A stretch of 64,000 nt of DNA, taken from contig ONNQ01000010.1 of assembly GCA_900319245.1 (NCBI GenBank), positions 62,001 through 126,000 of the forward strand, in the 5' to 3' direction. This DNA comes from an uncultured Lachnospiraceae bacterium (GTDB lineage: Bacteria; Bacillota; Clostridia; Lachnospirales; Lachnospiraceae). Shown here piece after piece: positions 59,109 to 64,000 of this stretch. A program made the translations under genes and the position numbers. How positions within the stretch are numbered: the first letter of the stretch is position 1; every line of letters begins with the position of its first letter. The notes under the pieces were generated by a model. The model worked only from the letters and a program-made list of their open reading frames with translations. It made no database searches and had not been told where the DNA came from.

Positions 59109-59513
59109 TCATTGCTTTTGCGCAGTGTCTTCCAGCTTCTTTTCTGCCCTCTTCAGGAACTTCTCGCTGTCCACAATAAAGCGGCAGTGTGTGCCTCTGG
59201 CAACCTCCCCTGCTTCATCGTAAACCACGACGAAGAATGTCAGCTTTCTTCTGTCGATCTCTGTAAGTTCCGTCTCGCAGCGCACCTTCATGCCCACCGG
59301 CGTTGCAGAAATATGTTCGACATGCAGTTCTGTGCCAACTGTCCCCTGTCCCGGCTCCAGCTCCGGCGCGACGCTTCTCCAGGCTGTTTCCTCTGCCAGT
59401 GCAATGACGGCAGGCGTCGCGAATACAGGAAGTTCTCCACTTCCCATGGCCTGCGCGGTCAGTTCCTGCGTGACGGTCAGTTCTCTATTCCCCTTTATTC
59501 CTGTATGCAGCAT
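59109..59513 (-). CDS. FlK-like hotdog thioesterase
   Basis: 134 residues, close in pattern to fluoroacetyl-CoA thioesterase FlK: VFATPAVIALAEETAW with the Thr and Glu of the catalytic triad, GTVGTELHVEHISATPVGM with the His, and a later LTFFVVVYDEAGEVARGTH strand. Most such proteins in gut anaerobes have unknown acyl-CoA substrates. The ATG at 59513 follows AAAGGAG by eight bases; the upstream TTG is less likely. It lies between a TetR regulator gene and ybaK in one transcript. Confidence 0.85.
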   Translation of the reverse strand: MLHTGIKGNRELTVTQELTAQAMGSGELPVFATPAVIALAEETAWRSVAPELEPGQGTVGTELHVEHISATPVGMKVRCETELTEIDRRKLTFFVVVYDEAGEVARGTHCRFIVDSEKFLKRAEKKLEDTAQKQ

Positions 59514-59553
59514 GATCAATCTCCTTTTCTTTCATCATTTCCTTGTCGAAATT

Positions 59554-60174
59554 CTATTTTAGCTTCTCAATCGTCTCCATGCCCCCGCAGACAAAATTCA
59601 GGATGATCCGCTGCACGCGCATCCACTCCTCATCCTTCTTCCAGCCCATCGCTTTGTTGACAGCAAAGGCTCCTGTCAGCATATAGGTGAACAACATCTC
59701 CGCTTCCTTTTCCGAAAGGCCGTATTTCTTGAGCTCTGCAATCTGATAATCCTTTTCCTGCCGGTAGATCATAGAAAGAATATACTCTGACAGCGCAGTG
59801 TCTTTAAACAGGACATTGTACTTGGGATTGTCCGCAACGCGCTGACAGATGGGCAAGAGCAGGATCTTGGACTCCAGTTCCCGCAATCCGTGATCCGTGT
59901 TCAAATAGCGTGCCACTTCCCGCATCCCATCTACCGATTTGGCACTGCTGCGGTCTGTTGCCTTGATTGCATCCTCAACAAGTTCCTCGATGACCTCTGT
60001 CAGGTTGTTATAGTGCGTGTAAAAGGTCGCGCGGCCGACCTGCGCCTGCCGGCATAGAGCGCTCACTGTGATCTCGATAAAGGAAGTCTCATGCAAAAGC
60101 TCCAGCATGGCATCTTTAATGACGCCGTGTGTATAGGCATAACGGCGGTCGTTTTTGTTCAATTCTTTTTTCAT
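59554..60174 (-). CDS. TetR-family transcriptional regulator
   Basis: 206 residues. Helix-turn-helix (about 15-60): IKDAMLELLHETSFIEITVSALCRQAQVGRATFYTHYNN, read as LLHETSFIEITVS then CRQAQVGRATFYTHY. The rest is helical with a C-terminal TetR_C-like domain (LPICQRVADNPKYNVLF, MLFTYMLTGAFAV) able to bind a small ligand. Start 60174 follows GGGGGG. It diverges from the GH3 gene across a nested palindrome and leads the thioesterase/ybaK transcript, so it probably controls one or both sides. Confidence 0.92.
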   Translation of the reverse strand: MKKELNKNDRRYAYTHGVIKDAMLELLHETSFIEITVSALCRQAQVGRATFYTHYNNLTEVIEELVEDAIKATDRSSAKSVDGMREVARYLNTDHGLRELESKILLLPICQRVADNPKYNVLFKDTALSEYILSMIYRQEKDYQIAELKKYGLSEKEAEMLFTYMLTGAFAVNKAMGWKKDEEWMRVQRIILNFVCGGMETIEKLK

Positions 60175-60212
60175 TGTCCCCCCAAAAAACAATTCCCCAA
60201 GCAATTTACTGA

Positions 60213-60234
60213 ACAGGTTTAGACAACCTGTCTA
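60213..60234. promoter_or_regulatory. Nested palindromes in the TetR/GH3 divergent region
   Basis: ACAGGTT-N5-AACCTGT (60213-60231) overlaps TAGACA-ACC-TGTCTA (60220-60234). The first has the size and arm length typical of TetR-family operators. A minus-strand -10 (CATAAT, about 60232-60237) overlaps its edge, so binding would repress the tetR operon. Confidence 0.75.
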
Positions 60235-60393
60235 TTATGATAACACATTGTCCCGACTTGTTCTTCAAATAAGCGCCCAAATCAGTAAATTGAAAGAGAA
60301 GCATTTGATTCATCCGTACAAAATCACCAAATTTTAAACCGGTATCATCAAATGAACAGGGAAAGAATTCTACATCACAAAGGGAGGTAAACA

Positions 60394-63243
60394 ATGATAT
60401 CTTTTGAAATGGAAGATCTGATTGGCGTACTGCAGGGACTGAAACCCTACTTCATCGCCATCGCCGCACTGCTGATCGCTGCAATCATCATTACAGTCGC
60501 AGTAGGCAAAAAAGGAAAGAAACTGAAATCTTTGATCCGCAAGGAAGCATGGATCGCAGCCATCGCAGGCATCGCGATCGTTGTCAACATGATCTGCTTC
60601 GGACCCATGAATACATTGATCACACTGGCCACTGGCAGTGGACAGGTAACGGAAGAGACAACCGCTGAGGCCTCTGCCGTCGCACAGCAGATTGCTGAAG
60701 AGGGATTTGTTCTCCTGCAGAATGAAGAGAACCTGCTGCCTCTGGCAGATACAACCAATCTGAATCTCTTTGGCTGGGCTTCCACCAACCCCGTCTACGG
60801 CGGCGCAGGATCCGGCGGCATGAATGCCCTGTTTCCGGTAGTCAGCCTGATCGACGGTCTTAAGAGCGCCGGATTTGAAATCAATCAGGATCTGATCGAT
60901 TTCTACAAGGGCTATGCAGAAAACCGTGCAGCGATATCCATCACCGCGCAGAACTGGGATCTGCCTGAGCCTCCGGCAGAGAATTACACAAATGAATTGA
61001 TCGATGGTGCAAAGGCCTTTTCCGATACCGCAGTCGTCGTCATCTCCAGAATGGCAGGTGAAGGCCACAATGACATTCCCCAGGATATGTCCCAAGCCTC
61101 CTATGTCCAGAACTCCAGTCAGTATAATGACTTCGAGGCCGGCGAGCACTACCTGCAGCTGACCAAATCCGAAGAAGATATGGTGAAGCTGGTATGCGAC
61201 AACTTTGATAATGTCGTCGTCGTTTACAACGGCGCATATGCCTTTGAACTCGGCTTCACAGAAGAATACAAGCAGATCAAGTCCGTCATCTGGGCGCCCG
61301 GTCCCGGCAACGTCGGCTTCACAGCACTTGGCGAGATCCTGCGCGGCACTGTGAATCCTTCGGGTCACACCAATGACACCTTTGTTTATGACATCACAAA
61401 GGCACCCTATTATAACAACGCAGAGAAGCGTGATTACGCGAACCTCCTCGACCTCACTGTCGAAGGCATGAACGCGGGCGTTCCCACCAATTACTCTCCT
61501 GCTTTCACCAACTATGTTGAGAACATCTATGTGGGATACAAGTTCTATGAGACCGCTGCTGCAGAAGGCATCATTGACTATGACAAAACCGTGCAGTTCC
61601 CCTTCGGCTACGGCCTCTCCTACACGACCTTTGAGCAGAAGATGAGCGATCTCAAGGTCGACGGCACACAGATCAGCATCGATGTTACCGTTACCAACAC
61701 CGGTTCTGTAGCCGGTAAAGACGCTGTGGAAGTCTATTTCAATCCCCCGTATACAAACGGCGGTATCGAGAAAGCAAGCGCCAACCTCGTGCGCTATGCC
61801 AAGACCGGCATGATCGAGCCCGGACAGAGCGAAGTCGTCACAATCACCTTTGATCAAGAAGATATGGCCTCCTATGACGAAAAGGGTGCTGGCTGCTATG
61901 TCCTTGAGCAGGGCGATTACATCATCTCTGTCAACGCAGATTCTCACACTATTTTGGACCAGAGAACCTTTACACTGGGCAGCACGATCACCTACAACGA
62001 GAGCAATCCCAGACAGAGCGACAAGGTTGCGGCTGTCAACCAGCTCCAGGATGCACAGGGCGACGTGGTATTCCTCTCCAGAGCAGACAAGTTCGCCAAC
62101 TACGATGCTGCTACTGCAGCTCCCTCTGATCTCAACATGCCTGAGCGGTATGTAGAGGGCTATCACCTCAACTCCAACTATGATCCCATGGCCTATGTGG
62201 ATCCCAACGCCGAGATGCCTGTGACGGGCAAGAGTGGTTCTCTCAAGATCACCGACGTACGCGGCAAAGACTATGATGACCCGATCTGGGAAGACCTCCT
62301 CGATCAGCTGACTGTCGATGAGATGTCCAATATGATCGCACTGTCCGGTTACCAGACACCTGCGATTCCGTCCATTGGCAAAGTACAGAACGTCGACAGT
62401 GACGGACCTGCCGCTATCAACAACAACTTCACCGGCGCCGGTTCCATCGGTTTCCCGATCGAAGTCGTGATCACCTGCACCTGGAGCCATGATCTGGCAA
62501 ACCAGTGGGGCACCATGATGGGCAGGATGTCCAAGGAAATGAACTCCACCGGCTGGTATGCGCCCGGCATGAACACACACCGCAGCGCGTTTACAGCAAG
62601 AAACTACGAGTACTTCTCTGAGGATGGCGTTCTCGCAGGCTATATGGCGGCCGACGCTGTCGCAGGCGCTATGACCGAGGGTGTTTACTCCACGATCAAG
62701 CACTTCGCCATGTATGACTCCAACGGAAAGATGGTCTGCGCCTGGGCAACCGAGCAGTCCATGCGTGAGATCTACCTGAAGCCTTTTGAGATCGCAGTCA
62801 AGGTTGGCGGCGCCAATGCGGCCATGGAGTCCTGGGCTTTCATCGGCAACAAGTGGGCAGGTGAAATCAGTGCACTCAACAACACCATCCTCCGCGATGA
62901 GTGGGGCTTCAGAGGCTTCATCGTCTCCGACTTCTTCCGCAACAACGGTCACGGCTTCATGAATGCGGATATGGCACTGGCAAACGGCGTTGATGCAATG
63001 CTCTCCACTTTCGAGGGCGGTCCCAACCAGGTCACCGACAAGACAGCTGCCTCCAACGTGCAGTACATGAGACAGGCCACACACAACATCCTCTACACCA
63101 CGGCAAACAGCTGGGCGTACGATGAGGAGCACCTGCAGACCGGTATGGTCGGCTGGAAAAAAGCAGCTATCGCAATCGACGTAGTCCTTGCGGCGGCACT
63201 GGCCGGACTGGCAGTACTGGCAATCAGAAAATATAAGAAGTAA
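60394..63243 (+). CDS. Membrane-anchored glycoside hydrolase family 3 enzyme with permuted domain order
   Basis: 949 residues. Two N-terminal hydrophobic helices (about 18-38 and 52-72) and one near the C-terminus (925-945) anchor it. The GH3 alpha/beta sandwich comes first (about 85-410: AQQIAEEGFVLLQNEENLLPL, PFGYGLSYTTFE), followed by a FnIII-like domain (about 415-530), and the barrel last (about 620-910: IWEDLLDQLTVDEMSNMI, STIKHFAMYD, MREIYLKPFEIAVK, DEWGFRGFIVSDFF with the nucleophile Asp). This reversed order is known in Ruminococcus and Butyrivibrio beta-glucosidases. Activity is probably beta-glucosidase or xylosidase on the outer membrane face (inference). AGGGAGGTAAACA precedes the start. 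Confidence 0.9.
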   Translation: MISFEMEDLIGVLQGLKPYFIAIAALLIAAIIITVAVGKKGKKLKSLIRKEAWIAAIAGIAIVVNMICFGPMNTLITLATGSGQVTEETTAEASAVAQQIAEEGFVLLQNEENLLPLADTTNLNLFGWASTNPVYGGAGSGGMNALFPVVSLIDGLKSAGFEINQDLIDFYKGYAENRAAISITAQNWDLPEPPAENYTNELIDGAKAFSDTAVVVISRMAGEGHNDIPQDMSQASYVQNSSQYNDFEAGEHYLQLTKSEEDMVKLVCDNFDNVVVVYNGAYAFELGFTEEYKQIKSVIWAPGPGNVGFTALGEILRGTVNPSGHTNDTFVYDITKAPYYNNAEKRDYANLLDLTVEGMNAGVPTNYSPAFTNYVENIYVGYKFYETAAAEGIIDYDKTVQFPFGYGLSYTTFEQKMSDLKVDGTQISIDVTVTNTGSVAGKDAVEVYFNPPYTNGGIEKASANLVRYAKTGMIEPGQSEVVTITFDQEDMASYDEKGAGCYVLEQGDYIISVNADSHTILDQRTFTLGSTITYNESNPRQSDKVAAVNQLQDAQGDVVFLSRADKFANYDAATAAPSDLNMPERYVEGYHLNSNYDPMAYVDPNAEMPVTGKSGSLKITDVRGKDYDDPIWEDLLDQLTVDEMSNMIALSGYQTPAIPSIGKVQNVDSDGPAAINNNFTGAGSIGFPIEVVITCTWSHDLANQWGTMMGRMSKEMNSTGWYAPGMNTHRSAFTARNYEYFSEDGVLAGYMAADAVAGAMTEGVYSTIKHFAMYDSNGKMVCAWATEQSMREIYLKPFEIAVKVGGANAAMESWAFIGNKWAGEISALNNTILRDEWGFRGFIVSDFFRNNGHGFMNADMALANGVDAMLSTFEGGPNQVTDKTAASNVQYMRQATHNILYTTANSWAYDEEHLQTGMVGWKKAAIAIDVVLAAALAGLAVLAIRKYKK

Positions 63244-63250
63244 GCATTAT

Positions 63251-63286
63251 AAAATGCCCTCTCCTACTTGGCGGAGAGGGCATTTT
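63251..63286 (+). terminator. Terminator after the GH3 gene
   Basis: AAAATGCCCTCTCC-N8-GGAGAGGGCATTTT, 14-bp stem with a T-run, 8 bp past the stop codon. Confidence 0.95.
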
Positions 63287-63359
63287 CTTACGTTATGATT
63301 GATTATTATGAATTACAAATTTTCTATTTTAACAATCTATTCCAGATTTGCGGTGTTGA

Positions 63360-63920
63360 TTAGTCGTCATAGTCCTTGTCCCAGTCAAGAACACTGTATG
63401 TATGAGCGTCGATGTCGTAGCTGTACTCATATCCACCCTTGCGGAATTCTACATCATAGATCTCACGGCCGTCATCATAATCCTTCTCACATCTGAGACC
63501 GGAAACCTCATTGACGCTAAGTCCTGCATGTGCAAGCGCCGCATCGATTGCTGCTTCCCTGCCGGTCTTTCCACTCTTATTTGTGCCATTCGATTTTTCC
63601 TGAGCGGCCACACATGCCGGAACCTTGACCTTTCTGGATGCATTCAGGATCTTGCCGCCCGCCTTAGCGATATCATAGTCAAACTCTTCGCTTGCCGTCT
63701 CGAACTCGATCTCATATACAGAAGCGCCATTCTCGGTTCCCTTTTCGATGCGCTCAAACATCACTTCATCAGACGAGAGTCCTGCATCCTCCAGTGCAAT
63801 CTCTTTTGCCTTTGCCTCTGTGATCTTCTCCGCTGCCATAACTCCCATGCTGCCTGTGCCTGCAAACATACATGCCATCATAGCGCCTGCTGCGAATAAT
63901 GTAATAGCCTTTTTGAACAT
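63360..63920 (-). CDS. Exported protein with two PepSY domains
   Basis: 186 residues. Signal peptide MFKKAITLFAAGAMMACMFAG with a probable cleavage near VMAA-E (residue 30). Two PepSY domains follow: KITEAKAKEIALEDAGLSSDEVMFERIEKG with YEIEFETASEEFDYDI (about 32-95), and REAAIDAALAHAGLSVNEVSG with YDVEFRKGGYEYSYDI (about 120-175). PepSY domains are thought to inhibit proteases or act in the cell envelope. A GAGGT site precedes the ATG. It lies at the window edge, with its promoter in 63921-64000. Confidence 0.85.
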   Translation of the reverse strand: MFKKAITLFAAGAMMACMFAGTGSMGVMAAEKITEAKAKEIALEDAGLSSDEVMFERIEKGTENGASVYEIEFETASEEFDYDIAKAGGKILNASRKVKVPACVAAQEKSNGTNKSGKTGREAAIDAALAHAGLSVNEVSGLRCEKDYDDGREIYDVEFRKGGYEYSYDIDAHTYSVLDWDKDYDD

Positions 63921-64000
63921 TTTTTTTACCTCTTTCTTTCCCTATTACGGTTCTAATCCCCGCGTTTTTTTGTTTTTATTAGGCTGCACTCTTTTGAAGT

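Noticed and set aside
60370-63132. 920-codon minus-strand open frame opposite the GH3 gene
   Set aside because: Antisense shadow caused by codon bias of the GH3 gene; no family match and no start signal.

Overview
The window looks like a chromosomal segment of an anaerobic Gram-positive Clostridia, most likely Lachnospiraceae. This rests on GC content near 50-55 %, AGGAGG-type ribosome binding sites, a two-gene SufC/SufB-type Fe-S assembly pair, LytS/YesN two-component sugar sensing, an A-type flavoprotein (FprA), Fe-S aldo/keto reductase, DUF3048/DUF4097/PepSY envelope proteins and a domain-permuted GH3 enzyme. The species cannot be fixed from the sequence alone. I saw no rRNA, tRNA, CRISPR array, phage or transposase genes.

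Layout. 0-6.5 kb (minus strand): mazG (frameshifted), purine nucleoside phosphorylase and SRAP protein; a flavoprotein reductase; a GNAT acetyltransferase and an aldo/keto reductase; a sorbitol-type PTS permease in which SrlA and SrlE are fused by tandem-repeat linkers. 6.6-10.5 kb: a UvrA-like ABC protein coupled to a MATE exporter. 10.56-10.98 kb: an intergenic array of 63-bp repeats in inverted orientation. 11-13.5 kb: a repeat-rich surface lipoprotein and a Nudix hydrolase. 13.6-19.3 kb: the mannitol locus mtlR-mtlA-mtlD, with a strong candidate MtlR operator at matching positions before mtlA and mtlR. 19.8-20.6 kb: a HAD phosphatase. 20.6-30.3 kb: a long minus-strand operon bioY, precorrin-2 dehydrogenase, hemC, cobA-hemD and two tandem ~1000-residue MscS channels carrying large predicted extracellular modules. 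30.5-33 kb: two tandem hypB genes and a patatin. 33-36.7 kb: PsiE-like protein, CLC antiporter, thioesterase, FprA. 36.8-39 kb: two exported proteins.

39-49.2 kb (minus strand) is a sugar uptake and sensing island: mglB-mglA-mglC, a small membrane protein, a YesN-type response regulator, a LytS-type kinase and two further sugar-binding proteins, one of them with an uncleaved membrane anchor. A pair of direct repeats 21 bp apart lies before the mglB promoter and is a good candidate site for the regulator. 49.4-51.2 kb: SufC/SufB pair. 51-58.5 kb: cation/proton antiporter, DUF6020 membrane protein, second MATE exporter under a palindrome, Fe-S aldo/keto reductase translationally coupled to an L,D-transpeptidase. 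58.6-63.9 kb: YbaK, thioesterase and TetR genes diverging from a membrane-anchored GH3 enzyme across a nested palindrome, and finally a PepSY protein.

A recurring theme is short tandem repeats, both inside genes (PTS linkers, first HypB) and between them (63-bp array). The least ordinary pieces are the 63-bp inverted array, the paired sensory MscS channels, the fused PTS permease and the binding-protein/LytS/YesN sensing island.
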